Source: Paractinoplanes lichenicola
Lineage (GTDB): Bacteria; Actinomycetota; Actinomycetes; Mycobacteriales; Micromonosporaceae
Length of the DNA stretch: 64,000 nt
Direction: 5' to 3'
Assembly: GCF_016785085.1 (NCBI RefSeq)
Contig: NZ_JAENHO010000001.1
Span: 682,001 to 746,000 of the forward strand
Of the stretch, positions 7,825-16,616 are shown piece by piece. The notes beneath the pieces were generated by a model, which saw only the letters and a program-made list of their open reading frames with translations, was not told where the DNA came from and ran no database searches. The number at the start of each line of letters is the position of its first letter. Within the stretch, counting starts at the first letter, position 1. Made by a program: the position numbers and the translations under genes.

Positions 7825-10479
7825 CTAGTGAACGGCCGTGATGATCCGGGCCAGCTCCGTGCGCGAGCTGACGTTGACCTTCGGATAGATCCGGTAGAGG
7901 TGGGTGCTGATCGTGCGGGGCGACAGGAACAGCCGCTCGCCGATCTCGCGGTTGGTCAGCCCGTCCGCGGCCAGCCGGGCGATCTGCTGCTCCTGCGGGG
8001 TCAGCACGGCCAGCGCGTCGATCGGCTTGCGGCGCGTCTCCCCCGTCGCCCGCAGCTCCGCCCGGGCCCGGTCGGCCCACGGAGCGGCGCCGAGCGCGTC
8101 GAAGGTGGCGACGGCCGCCCGCAGCAGGGGCCGGCTCTCGGTGACCTTGTAGGCGCGGCGCAAGGCGGCGCCCGCGGTCAGCTGCAGCCGGGCCCGCTCG
8201 AACGGCCAGCCGGTGAGGTCGGCGGCCAGCGCGGTCTCATAGTCGCCGGTGAGCACGGCCCGGGCATAGCCGAGACCGGCCAGCAGCGCCGGCGACTGGC
8301 TGCGCGCGCCCACCGGCTCCAGGGCGGCCACGATCGGGCGCAGGTCGTCGAGCAGGCCACCCAGCATCGCCGCCTCGGCCAGGTGCCCGAGCAGGTGCAG
8401 CTGCTGGTGCGGGAAGTAGGCGGCGGCGCCCGGCTCGAACACCCGCTGCAGCTGCCCGAACGCGTCGTCGGCCCGGCCCTCGGCCAGCGCGGCCACGCCC
8501 CGCGCGCGCTGCACGAGGGCGAGCATCGGCAGCATCCGGGCGGCGTGGATGACCTGCTCGGCCGAGTCGGCGCGGCGCCGGGCCCCGGCCGCGTCGCCGC
8601 GCAACGCCTCGACCAGGGCTATGGTCAGGCCACCGCCCATGGCCCACATCGGCTGCCCGGCCTCGTTCGCCACCGCGATGCACTCGGCCGCCAACGGCAG
8701 CGCACCCCGGGTGTCGCCGAGGCCCGCCCGCGCCGCCGCGGCCGTGTTGAGCGCCTGCGACAGGCCGCCGATCCGGCCCTGCGCGCGGAAGTCGGCCGCC
8801 GCCGACAGCGCGAACGTGCCGGCCAGGTCGAACGCGCCGACCGCCCAGGCCGACATGGCCAGCTCGCTGCGCATGGCCGGGGCCAGATCCATCCGGTGCA
8901 CCAGGCTGCGCAGCCGGGCCAGCCCCTGCGCGCCGTGGGCCGACGGCGAGACCATGGGCAGGATGGCGGCCGGGTTCGGATCGTCGGCGGGCAGGCCGAG
9001 AGCCACGGTGACCTCGGCGAACCGGTCGGCCACGGCGGCCGGCACGGCGGAGTAGTAGACCCGCAGCGCGACCTCGGTGAGCGCCTTGACCGCGAAGCCG
9101 GCCTCGCCGTCGCGGCGCATCTCGTCGATCAGATCCGCGTACGCCAGCAGCCGCTCCGGCCCCGACCAGGCGTTCGGATAGTAGGTGTCACGGATCCAGG
9201 TCAGCCGGGCGCGGTCGGCCCGGCTCAGCGGCTTCTCGTCGATCTCGGCCAGCAGCCGCCGTACGGTGTCCGCGTCGCCCTGCTCGTGCGCCAGATCGCA
9301 GGCCCAGATCTGCCGGTTGCCGCGCTCGGCCGGATCCTCGCTGAGCTGCACCGCACGCTGGACCGCGGCCAGCGCCACCGACACCGCCTGCCGCTCGGTC
9401 GCGCCGAGGGCGCTCTCGGTGAGCTCGCGGGCCAGCGCCTCGTCGGGCCCGGTGACCGCCCACGCCCGATGCCACAGCCGCCGGTCGGGGCTGCCCGCCA
9501 CCACCTCGGCCAGGGCCGCGTGCACCCGCCGCCGGTCGCCGGGCGCCGCCCCCTGGCGCAGCGCCGACCGCAGGAGCGGATGCCGGAAGCGCAGCTCGTA
9601 CGCGTCGTCGACGCTCACCAAACGGGCCGTGACTGCGGGCTGAATCGCGTCGGTCGGCACCTCGCCACCGGTCAGCACCGCGGTCGCGGCGAGGATCTCG
9701 TCGAGCCCGCCTCCGTCGTCCAGCGCGGCCACGAGCAGCAGGTCGCGGGTCAGGGGCGGCAGGTCGGCGACGAGACCGGCGAACGTCCGCTCGACCCGGC
9801 TGCTCAGCGGCAGCGCCGACGGCAGCAGCGCCGAGCCGCCGAGCCGGGCCGCCGCCGCGCCGAGCTCGACGACGCCGAGCGGATTGCCCGCGGCCCCGCT
9901 CAGCACCCGCTCGCGCAGCACGTCGGTCAGACCCGGCGCCGTACGCTCGAGCAGCCGGTCGGCGTCGGCCGGTTCCAGCGGTTCCAGCCGCAGCTCGGGC
10001 AGCCCCGCCGCGGCCAGCCGCTGGTCGACGTCCTCGCCGTCGCGCACGGCCATGACCACGGCGATCCGGTCCGACTCGATCCGCCGGGCCAGAAACGTCA
10101 GCGTCGCCCAGGTCGAGGCGTCGAGCCAGTGCGCGTCCTCGATCGCCAGCAGCACCGGCTCGCCGGTCGCGGCCAGCAGATCAACAACTTCAAGCGCCCG
10201 CCGGTACGGTGACTCGGCCGCCACCCGGGCCGGGCGCAGTGGCCGCAGCAGGTGGTCGAGTCCCGCGTACGGGATGAGCACCTCGACCTGGACCCCGGCG
10301 ACGCTCAGGATCCGCAGCCCCCGATCGCGCCCGGCCGCGACCGCGTGCTCGAGCAGCGCCGACTTGCCGATGCCGGCCTCGCCGCGCAGCACCACCGCGG
10401 CGCCGCGCCCCTCGACCGCCTCGCCGAGCAGCGACTCCAGCGCCCTGACCTGGTCGTCGCGCCCAACGATCTTCCCCAT
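7825..10479 (-). CDS. LAL-type LuxR regulator with AAA/STAND ATPase
   Basis: The 884-residue regulator has an N-terminal ATPase: Walker A GEAGIGKS at 33-40 and Walker B VLLAIEDAHWLD at about 109-120. A long helical TPR-like centre of about 350-800 follows, then a C-terminal LuxR helix-turn-helix of about 826-884 (LTPQEQQIARLAADGLTNREI). This is the standard architecture of large ATP-binding LuxR regulators (MalT-like), which sense a ligand and activate a nearby operon. The downstream alpha/beta hydrolase on the same strand is a plausible target. The start is the ATG at 10479 (MGKIVGRDDQ), right before the ATPase domain as usual. Confidence 0.92.
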   Translation of the reverse strand: MGKIVGRDDQVRALESLLGEAVEGRGAAVVLRGEAGIGKSALLEHAVAAGRDRGLRILSVAGVQVEVLIPYAGLDHLLRPLRPARVAAESPYRRALEVVDLLAATGEPVLLAIEDAHWLDASTWATLTFLARRIESDRIAVVMAVRDGEDVDQRLAAAGLPELRLEPLEPADADRLLERTAPGLTDVLRERVLSGAAGNPLGVVELGAAAARLGGSALLPSALPLSSRVERTFAGLVADLPPLTRDLLLVAALDDGGGLDEILAATAVLTGGEVPTDAIQPAVTARLVSVDDAYELRFRHPLLRSALRQGAAPGDRRRVHAALAEVVAGSPDRRLWHRAWAVTGPDEALARELTESALGATERQAVSVALAAVQRAVQLSEDPAERGNRQIWACDLAHEQGDADTVRRLLAEIDEKPLSRADRARLTWIRDTYYPNAWSGPERLLAYADLIDEMRRDGEAGFAVKALTEVALRVYYSAVPAAVADRFAEVTVALGLPADDPNPAAILPMVSPSAHGAQGLARLRSLVHRMDLAPAMRSELAMSAWAVGAFDLAGTFALSAAADFRAQGRIGGLSQALNTAAAARAGLGDTRGALPLAAECIAVANEAGQPMWAMGGGLTIALVEALRGDAAGARRRADSAEQVIHAARMLPMLALVQRARGVAALAEGRADDAFGQLQRVFEPGAAAYFPHQQLHLLGHLAEAAMLGGLLDDLRPIVAALEPVGARSQSPALLAGLGYARAVLTGDYETALAADLTGWPFERARLQLTAGAALRRAYKVTESRPLLRAAVATFDALGAAPWADRARAELRATGETRRKPIDALAVLTPQEQQIARLAADGLTNREIGERLFLSPRTISTHLYRIYPKVNVSSRTELARIITAVH

Positions 10480-10526
10480 GCCTCATCTTGCAACGACGCC
10501 GGGCGACCCGCCGGGTGACGATGACC

Positions 10527-11627
10527 TCAGTTCAGGACCGTCACGGCTTGGTCGGTCAGGCGGGCGGCCTCGGCGGTCAGGTCGTCGTGCGAGACCGGGC
10601 CCGCCTCGGCGAACAGGGTGACGGTGATGCCGTCGTCGCCGGACTCCCAGGTGCCGGCGACCCGGCCGGCGCTTACCACCACCGGCGAGATCCAGCCGGC
10701 CGCCTTGCTGATCAGGGACCGGCGCTGCGGCGCGATGATCTCCTCGTTCTTGGTGCCGGGGCCGAGCACGAACTGGTCGAAGGCGGGCAGCAGACGGACG
10801 CCGGGGAAGGGTTCGGCGGCCTCGATGCCGGGGATGTCCGCCGTACGGGCGAACGCTTTTCTGCCCTCGACGGTCACCTCGGTCAGCTCGCCCGCCTCGG
10901 TGAGCGCGGCGAACCACTGCTTGAGCGCGGCCTTCCTCGACTGGCCGCGGATGAGCCACTGGTCGAACGTGTCCATCGTGGCCGGCCCGTAGGCGCCCAG
11001 ATAGGCCGGGATGATCCGCGCGGCCGCCGCGTCGGGCTCGGGCAGCCCGGGCCAGCCGTCGAGCCACGTCGCCGGGCTGGTGAAGGTGACCCTGGTGCCG
11101 TCGTTGGGGCCGTTGCACAGCAGGCCCTGCCAGGCCAGCGGCTTGAGCACGGCACCCCAGCCCGAGCCGAGCAGGTCGGCCAGCGAGTCGTCGCGGGTGC
11201 GCTCGAGGATCCGCGCGGCGAGCTGCTCGCGGGTCAGCACCGCGTCGTGCAGCACCTCGCGCACGGCGTCGGCGATCGCGTCGATCTGGGCCACGGTGGC
11301 GAAAGTCTTCTGCCAGGCCCCTTTCTCCCACGTACGGGCGGCGGCGAGCAGGCTCAAGCAGGCGGCCGCGTCGTCCGGGGTGAGCAGGTGCAGCGTGCCC
11401 CGCATGGCCCACACCTTGATCAGCTTGCGGTCCCGCAGCGCCTTGGCCGCCAGCCCCTTCGCCGCGGTGGGCCGGCGCGCGGCGACGGCCTGGTCGGCAG
11501 CCGCGGCGACCTGGGCCTGCACCCCGCACAGGCGCCGGACGATCCGCTCGGCCGAGATCCCCTTGGGGCGGTCGAGCAGCTGCCGCCGCATCCGCCACGC
11601 CAGCACCTGATCCAGGTCCAGGTTCAT
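10527..11627 (-). CDS. AlkZ-like (HTH_42 family) DNA glycosylase
   Basis: The 366-residue protein belongs to the winged-helix HTH_42 family, which includes AlkZ and YcaQ/AlkX, DNA glycosylases that release bulky alkyl adducts or unhook crosslinks. A Gln-x-Gln pair at residues 37 and 39 (GVQAQ) falls where AlkZ has its catalytic QxQ motif. WAMRGTLHLLTPDD at about 73-86 is also characteristic. The ATG at 11627 overlaps the stop of the acetyltransferase gene (ATGA). It is the last gene of an epimerase-GNAT-glycosylase operon. It could protect against a DNA-reactive metabolite; no such biosynthetic cluster is in the window, so this is inference. Confidence 0.8.
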   Translation of the reverse strand: MNLDLDQVLAWRMRRQLLDRPKGISAERIVRRLCGVQAQVAAAADQAVAARRPTAAKGLAAKALRDRKLIKVWAMRGTLHLLTPDDAAACLSLLAAARTWEKGAWQKTFATVAQIDAIADAVREVLHDAVLTREQLAARILERTRDDSLADLLGSGWGAVLKPLAWQGLLCNGPNDGTRVTFTSPATWLDGWPGLPEPDAAAARIIPAYLGAYGPATMDTFDQWLIRGQSRKAALKQWFAALTEAGELTEVTVEGRKAFARTADIPGIEAAEPFPGVRLLPAFDQFVLGPGTKNEEIIAPQRRSLISKAAGWISPVVVSAGRVAGTWESGDDGITVTLFAEAGPVSHDDLTAEAARLTDQAVTVLN

Positions 11628-12496
11628 CGGCCGCCCTTTCCGTAGGTGACCGTGCGGCCCGCGTCGCGGAAGCCGATGTGGTGATAGAGCTGCCGGGGCA
11701 CCGGGTAGGCCGCGTCGCCGCGCGGGCACACCTTCGCGCGGGTCGCCCCGGCCTCGCGCATCGCGTGCAGGCAGGCCAGGCTGACGGCGGCGCCGAGGCC
11801 CCGCCGGGCGTGCCGCGGGTCGGTGCCGACCGGCTCGAGCAGGGCGGCCCGGTTGACCTCGTCGAGCCAGCCGAGGGCGGACGCGGCCAGGGTGCCGTCG
11901 GGCGCCTCCACGACGAGGTCCAGGTCGCGCCGGTAGGGCCGGGTGGCCGCGATCATCGCGTACCGCTCGGTGGTCATGCCGGACTCGCCGTCCCCCAGGT
12001 CCACCGGGGGCACCTGCAGCTCGCCGATCCACTTCGGGCGCCAGGCGGCCCGGTGCACCGCGGCCCGCTCCGCGAGCTCCCCGGGGCGGACGGCGCGCAC
12101 CGCGTACCCCTCGGGCAGCCGCGGCGCCGGGAGGTCGTCCAGCTCCCGCACGCAGTGCCGGAAGAACGGCTCGTCCACCTCGCGGAAGCCGGCCTCGAGC
12201 AGGGCAGCGAGCAGCTCGGTGTCGGTGTCCATCGCGGTGGCCGTCGTCGTCTCGGGGAACCGGCCCAGCACCTCACGCACCAGGTCCGGCGGGGCGTACA
12301 GCTCCAGGTGGCCCGGCGCGGGCACCCAGCCCCAGGCTGTCACCTCGCCGTCCGGCCCGCGCCAGAGCTCCGCCGTGCCGTTCGCCAGCGCCGGGCTCTG
12401 CCAGGCCAGGTCGCCGATGTGCCAGTGACTGTCCACCGTCCAGCCACGCTGCACGGCCTTTGCATGCCGAGGAGCTCCGCGGGAGAGATCACGCAC
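11624..12496 (-). CDS. GNAT-family N-acetyltransferase
   Basis: The 290-residue protein is probably a tandem GNAT. The N-terminal half (1-130) is degenerate. The C-terminal half has the acetyl-CoA binding stretch VGTDPRHARRGLGAAV at about 221-236 (an R/Q-x-x-G-x-G/A-like motif), followed by LYHHIGFRDAGR. It overlaps the epimerase stop by eight bases upstream and the glycosylase start downstream. The substrate is unknown. Confidence 0.85.
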   Translation of the reverse strand: MRDLSRGAPRHAKAVQRGWTVDSHWHIGDLAWQSPALANGTAELWRGPDGEVTAWGWVPAPGHLELYAPPDLVREVLGRFPETTTATAMDTDTELLAALLEAGFREVDEPFFRHCVRELDDLPAPRLPEGYAVRAVRPGELAERAAVHRAAWRPKWIGELQVPPVDLGDGESGMTTERYAMIAATRPYRRDLDLVVEAPDGTLAASALGWLDEVNRAALLEPVGTDPRHARRGLGAAVSLACLHAMREAGATRAKVCPRGDAAYPVPRQLYHHIGFRDAGRTVTYGKGGR

Positions 12497-13334
12497 CGAT
12501 TCTGCCGTAGGCGCCGGCCGCGATGTCGTCGAGCAGGGCCGGGCCGGTCGGCTGCCAGCCGAGCAGGTCGCGGGTGCGGGCGCTCGACGCGGACAGGTTC
12601 AGCGCCAGGAAGCCGCCGACGAAGCCGAAGTGGGCCGGGTCGGCGACCGGCGCCACCGGCAGGTTCAGGGCCCGGCCGAGCGCCTCGGCGATCGTACGGG
12701 TGGGGATGCTCTCCTCGGCCACGGCGTGCAGCCGGGCCCCGGCGGGCGCGCCCTCGACGGCCAGCCGGATCAGCCGGGCCGCGTCGCCGCGGTGGACGGC
12801 CGACCAGGGTGTCGAGCCGTCGCCGAGAAAGGCCGAGACGCCCGTACGCCGGGCCGCGTCGGCCAGGAACGTGACGAAACCCCAGTCGCCCATGCCGTGC
12901 ACGGTCGGCGCGAACCGGACCACGATCGTGCGGGCGCCGGGGCCCGCATGCTGCTCGTTGCCGTGCGGGTCGACGTCGTCCTCCACGATCGGCCGGTCCC
13001 GGGCCAGGCCGGAGAGCCCGTCGACGACGACGAGCGGCCGGTCGGGGTCGGCCAGGGCCCCGATCGCGGCCCGGTCGGCGCGGTCGTTGCCCTCCGGGTC
13101 GGCCCAGTCGTGCTTGTTGGCCAGATGGACGACGGCGTCGGCGGGCTCGGCGCCGCGGCGCAGGGAGGCGAGGTCGTCCAGGTCGCCCCGGACCACGACG
13201 GCGCCCTTGGCCGCGAGCGCGGCGGCGGAGGTGTCGGACCGGGCCAGCCCCGAGACTTTGTGACCCGCCGCGAGAAGGTCGTCGACGGTGGCCGAGCCGA
13301 TCCAGCCGGTCGCGCCGGTGACGAAGACGTGCAT
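12489..13334 (-). CDS. NAD(P)-dependent epimerase/SDR-extended protein
   Basis: The 281-residue oxidoreductase has the glycine-rich nucleotide motif GATGWIG at 7-13 and a Rossmann fold, and lacks a clear YxxxK. It looks like the SDR-extended proteins related to nucleoside-sugar epimerases and NmrA-like sensors. I start it at ATG 13334 (MHVFVTGATG), because the in-frame extension runs across the promoter and operator. A purine-rich GGAAGGA lies upstream. It is divergent from a TetR gene, with an inverted repeat between the two, so it is probably the regulated target. Confidence 0.85.
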   Translation of the reverse strand: MHVFVTGATGWIGSATVDDLLAAGHKVSGLARSDTSAAALAAKGAVVVRGDLDDLASLRRGAEPADAVVHLANKHDWADPEGNDRADRAAIGALADPDRPLVVVDGLSGLARDRPIVEDDVDPHGNEQHAGPGARTIVVRFAPTVHGMGDWGFVTFLADAARRTGVSAFLGDGSTPWSAVHRGDAARLIRLAVEGAPAGARLHAVAEESIPTRTIAEALGRALNLPVAPVADPAHFGFVGGFLALNLSASSARTRDLLGWQPTGPALLDDIAAGAYGRIGA

Positions 13335-13350
13335 GAGAGGGGTCCTTCCA

Positions 13351-13373
13351 TTTCGAGTCACAGTGTCTCGAAA
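13351..13373. promoter_or_regulatory. Candidate TetR operator in divergent promoter
   Basis: The arms TTTCGAG (13351-13357) and CTCGAAA (13367-13373) are perfect inverse complements around nine bases. A related GTGTCTCGA is repeated at 13396-13404, just before the TetR start. The site lies between the epimerase start (13334) and the TetR start (13417). Confidence 0.5.
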
Positions 13374-13416
13374 CCATAGCAGATAACGATGCACGGTGTC
13401 TCGATATACTTCGGGC

Positions 13417-13956
13417 ATGAACCAGCCGAAGGCGGGGCGGCCCCGCAGCGAGCAGGCCCGCGAGGCCGTCCTCCACGCGGTCGACGACATGCTGCTCGAG
13501 GTCGGCTATGCGGCGATGACGATGAAGGCGATCGCCGAGCGGGCCGGGGTGGGGCGCCAGACGGTCTATCGGTGGTGGTCAACCAAGGCGGAGATCCTGT
13601 TCGAGGCGAGCGTGGCCGACGCGGAGGAGGAACTGGCGGTGCCGCCGGCGGACGATCCCCGCGCGGAGGTCACGGCGTATCTCGACGCCCTCGTGGTGTT
13701 CCTGACCCGCTCCCCGGCGGGCGCGGCCTATCGGGCGCTGCTGGCCGCGGCCGAGCACGATCCGGCGGTCAAGGCGCTGGTCGCCTCGCGGGACGTGCTG
13801 GGCGACAGCGCGCGCGCCGTGCTGGACCGGGTGTCGACCGCCTCCGACCAGGCCGTCGCCCGGCTCGTCGGCCCGCCGTTCTTCTGGGTGATGAGCGGGC
13901 GCGACCCTGCGGCGCTGGACACGGCGGCGCTCGCCGGCGACTTCCTAGACGGCTAG
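13417..13956 (+). CDS. TetR-family regulator
   Basis: This 179-residue regulator has the usual N-terminal helix-turn-helix (MTMKAIAERAGVGRQTVYRWW, about 35-55) and an all-helical ligand domain. I choose ATG 13417; a GTG at 13396 is in frame but lies within a repeated operator-like sequence. It faces the epimerase operon across 82 bases holding an inverted repeat, so it probably represses that operon and itself. The 3' end overlaps the WD40-like gene tail to tail. Confidence 0.85.
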   Translation: MNQPKAGRPRSEQAREAVLHAVDDMLLEVGYAAMTMKAIAERAGVGRQTVYRWWSTKAEILFEASVADAEEELAVPPADDPRAEVTAYLDALVVFLTRSPAGAAYRALLAAAEHDPAVKALVASRDVLGDSARAVLDRVSTASDQAVARLVGPPFFWVMSGRDPAALDTAALAGDFLDG

Positions 13957-14814
13957 CTCGGCGCCCGTCGTCAGGGCCAGCAGGGTCGGGCGGGGCTGCG
14001 GGCCGCAGACGGCGATCAGGTCACCGGCGATGTCGATCGAGCGTACGGACATGGTGTTCAGCGTGGTCTCCCAGCGGACCGTGCCGCTCCGGTCGACCGC
14101 CACCGCCCACGTGTCGCCGCACGAGGCGACCAGGCGGCCGTCCTCCGAGCAGGCCAGCGCGCGCGGCCGCTCCCGCGCCACGCGCAGCGCCTGCACCGAG
14201 CGGAAGTCGGCGTCGAAACAGGTGGCCTGCCCGTCGACGCCCGCCGCCACCAGCAGCGTGCTCGACCAGGTGCAGGCGCTCACCGGCTTGCCGGTCAGCC
14301 GGACCCACTCCCCCGGGCGCCGCTTGGGATGCCACGCCCGGGCCCAGCCGCTCTCGGTGACGATGACGACCTCGTCGCCGCGATAGTGCGCGGCCAGCAC
14401 GGGCCGCCCGCCGCTCAGGTCGGCCAGGCCCACGCAGGCCCCGCTGCCGACGTCCCACACCGACGTGCGGCCGTCGCCGGTCATCACGTAGACCCAGGAC
14501 CCGCCGGCCACCCAGCCCACGTGCCGGGGCCGGTCGGGCAGCGCCGCCCAGCTCACGAAGAGCTGCGGCGGCCGGTCGTCGCGCAGCCGCCAGACCGCGC
14601 CGGTGCCGTCGATCGACGCCGTGGCCAGCATGTCCTCGACGGCCGGGTTCCACGCCGCCGCGACGATGCCCCGGCCCAGCCGCAACCGGCCGGCCCGCCG
14701 CGGGCGCTCCGGGTCCGACGTGTCCCACACGGCCAGTTCGCCGTTGGGCGCGCTGACCGTGAGCCGGCGCGCGTCGCGACGGAAAGCCATCGCCCGGTAC
14801 GGAGAAGTCCTCAC
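13945..14814 (-). CDS. WD40-like beta-propeller protein
   Basis: The 289-residue protein is made of repeated beta blades with WD-like ends (LAVWDTSDPE, GAVWRLRDD, TSVWDVGSG, ARAWHPKR). There is no signal peptide or membrane segment, so it is cytoplasmic. Six or seven blades would fill the length. Such small propellers serve as interaction platforms; no enzyme domain is attached. It is preceded by about 550 bases without a clear gene and overlaps the TetR gene by 12 bases at the 3' ends. Confidence 0.7.
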   Translation of the reverse strand: MRTSPYRAMAFRRDARRLTVSAPNGELAVWDTSDPERPRRAGRLRLGRGIVAAAWNPAVEDMLATASIDGTGAVWRLRDDRPPQLFVSWAALPDRPRHVGWVAGGSWVYVMTGDGRTSVWDVGSGACVGLADLSGGRPVLAAHYRGDEVVIVTESGWARAWHPKRRPGEWVRLTGKPVSACTWSSTLLVAAGVDGQATCFDADFRSVQALRVARERPRALACSEDGRLVASCGDTWAVAVDRSGTVRWETTLNTMSVRSIDIAGDLIAVCGPQPRPTLLALTTGAELAV

Positions 14815-15364
14815 TTGATCTGCCCCTGGTCCGCTTTTGCTCGACGCGTTCCGTGGCCAGGACGGGGTGCCTCACGGTGGCGGCCGTGAAGCACCCCGTC
14901 GCTTGTGCGGCCATGGCGAATCGGGCCGCGCCGATCGCCGCCGGTGAACTATTTCTGGGAAACGCATGGTGGACACACCAGGGAGTGCGCGCCAATGCGG
15001 GAATGCCGCGGCGCGCGGGTGTGCTAATTAGACACTTAACTCAAGTAACAGTAACTCCGGCCCTCACGTTCATGACCTCCGACCAGGCCATAAATTCATC
15101 CAGGCATTGCTTAACAGTCCTCGGGTATCGCGAGCCGCCGCCACGGCAATGGGCTCGAACGATGTACACCGACATGCTTCTATATAGATCGACGATGTGC
15201 AAGCGCCGATCAAGGGTGAGTCGCGCATTGGGGTCGCCGGTCCGCTCTTCTTATCTGCTGACCGGGGACCTGGTCCGGGCACCCCACCGGAACACGCCGG
15301 AAATGGCGCACGGTCGAAACCGGCGCCACCGATGTTCCCGGCTCTTAATGCCCGGCCGACCCGG
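14815..15364. other. 550-bp intergenic region with a lower-GC core
   Basis: No convincing gene is seen. The part from about 15015 to 15205 is visibly richer in A and T than the surroundings (for example TAATTAGACACTTAACTCAA and CTATATAGATCGACG). It includes a nearly palindromic CTAATTAG centre flanked by GTGT and ACAC at 15019-15035. It precedes the leftward WD40-like gene and follows the flotillin remnant, so it could hold a promoter, a small RNA or leftover foreign DNA. Frames crossing it have poor codon bias. Confidence 0.5.
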
Positions 15365-16602
15365 TTATGAGGTCGAGGCGTTGCGGTCGTTCGAGGGCTG
15401 GCTGTTGTGGTGCGTACGCCGGGACAGCAGCTCGGCGAGGTCGATGCCGATCAGGTCGGTGCCGAGTTGCAGGCCCTGGGCCACGTTGCCGGCCACCGAC
15501 TTGGTCAGCGCCGACGCGCCCTCGGTGGAGATGACCGTCATCTTGTCGATCGCGCCGATGGGCCGGCTGGCCGCCTCGACGACCTGGGGCAGCACCCGGG
15601 CCAGCAGGTCGAGCACGGCCGCCTCGCCGTACTGCGCGAACGCGTCGGCCTTGAGCCGCATCGACTCGGCGTCGCCGCGGCCGCGGGCCAGGGCCGCCGC
15701 CCCCTCCGCGTGGCCCTCGCGCTCGGTCGCCTCGGCCAGGGCCGAGCGGCGGGCCCGCTCGCCCTCGCCGACCAGCCGGGACTGCTCGGCGTCGGCCTGG
15801 GCCGCGGCGATGGTGGCCTGCCGGCGGGCGTCCGCGGCGAGCACGTCCGCGTTGCGGGCCGCCTCGGCCGCCTGCTCCACCCGGTAGCGCTCGGCGTCGG
15901 CCGGCCGGCGGACCTCGATGTCGAGCTCGCGCCCCTTGAGCTCGGCCCGGCGCTCGGCGAGCTTCTGCCGCTCCAGCACGACCCCCTGCTTCTGCTGGGC
16001 CTCGGCGAGCGGGCCGGCCGCGGCCGAGCGGGCCTGGGCCGCCTCGACCTCCGCGCGGATCTGCGCCTTCTTGAGCTCCAGGTTGCGCTCGGCGGTGGCG
16101 ATCGCCTCCTCGGCCAGCAGCCGGGCCTCCTCGGAGGCCTGGGTCGCGATCGCCTCGGCCACCGCCGCGTCCTTGAGGATCCGGGCCGCCTCGGGCCGGC
16201 CCAGGTCCTGCAGATAGCTGCCCTCGGTGAGGATGTCCTGCACCTGGAACGTGTCGAGCACGAGACCCTGGTTGGTCATCGAGTGCTCGGCCTCCTCGGC
16301 GACCGCGCTGGCGAACGTCACCCGATCGCCGATGATCTCCTCGATGGTGAGCCGGCCGACGATCGCGCGCAGCGAGCCCGCCAGCACCTCCCGGGTGAAC
16401 TGGTCGATCTCCTTCTGCTGGTGCAGGAAGCGCTGGACAGGTCGGTCAAGCGGGCGCCCTGCGAGTCGGTGACCGAGCGGCCCCGGCGGCCGGTGATGAT
16501 GAAGGCCTCGTTGGGCCCGGCCACCTTGATCCGGGACAGCACCAACATCACGAGGAGGAAGACGACCAGGACGCCGCCGGCGGTCGCGAGCAGCAGGGAC
16601 AT
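15365..16602 (-). pseudogene. floT: Flotillin (SPFH/band-7) gene broken by internal deletion
   Basis: The first 52 codons from ATG 16602 read as a normal flotillin start: a membrane segment (LLLATAGGVLVVFLLVMLVL) and VAGPNEAFIITGRRGRS. The frame then meets TDLS near 16440, and the next flotillin block, QRFLHQQKEIDQFTREVL, follows at once in a different frame and continues as a normal coiled-coil tail to the stop at 15365. Intact relatives have some 70-80 residues of SPFH domain between these blocks. A deletion of a length not divisible by three has therefore removed the domain centre and shifted the frame. The downstream part (about 350 codons) is otherwise intact, suggesting recent loss. It sits in an NfeD-flotillin operon. 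Confidence 0.75.
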
Positions 16603-16616
16603 TTCGGCACCCCTTG

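Noticed and set aside
7783..10212. A rightward 809-codon frame opposite the LAL regulator
   Set aside because: Same pattern of antisense openness; the leftward LAL gene has Walker motifs and a LuxR helix-turn-helix.
15070..15282. A leftward 70-codon frame in the low-GC region
   Set aside because: No ribosome site, no recognised family and atypical codon bias; it may be chance, although it cannot be fully excluded.
14853..15887. A rightward frame crossing the low-GC region into the flotillin remnant
   Set aside because: Codon use is poor, no domain is recognisable, and the second half is antisense to clear flotillin coiled-coil sequence.
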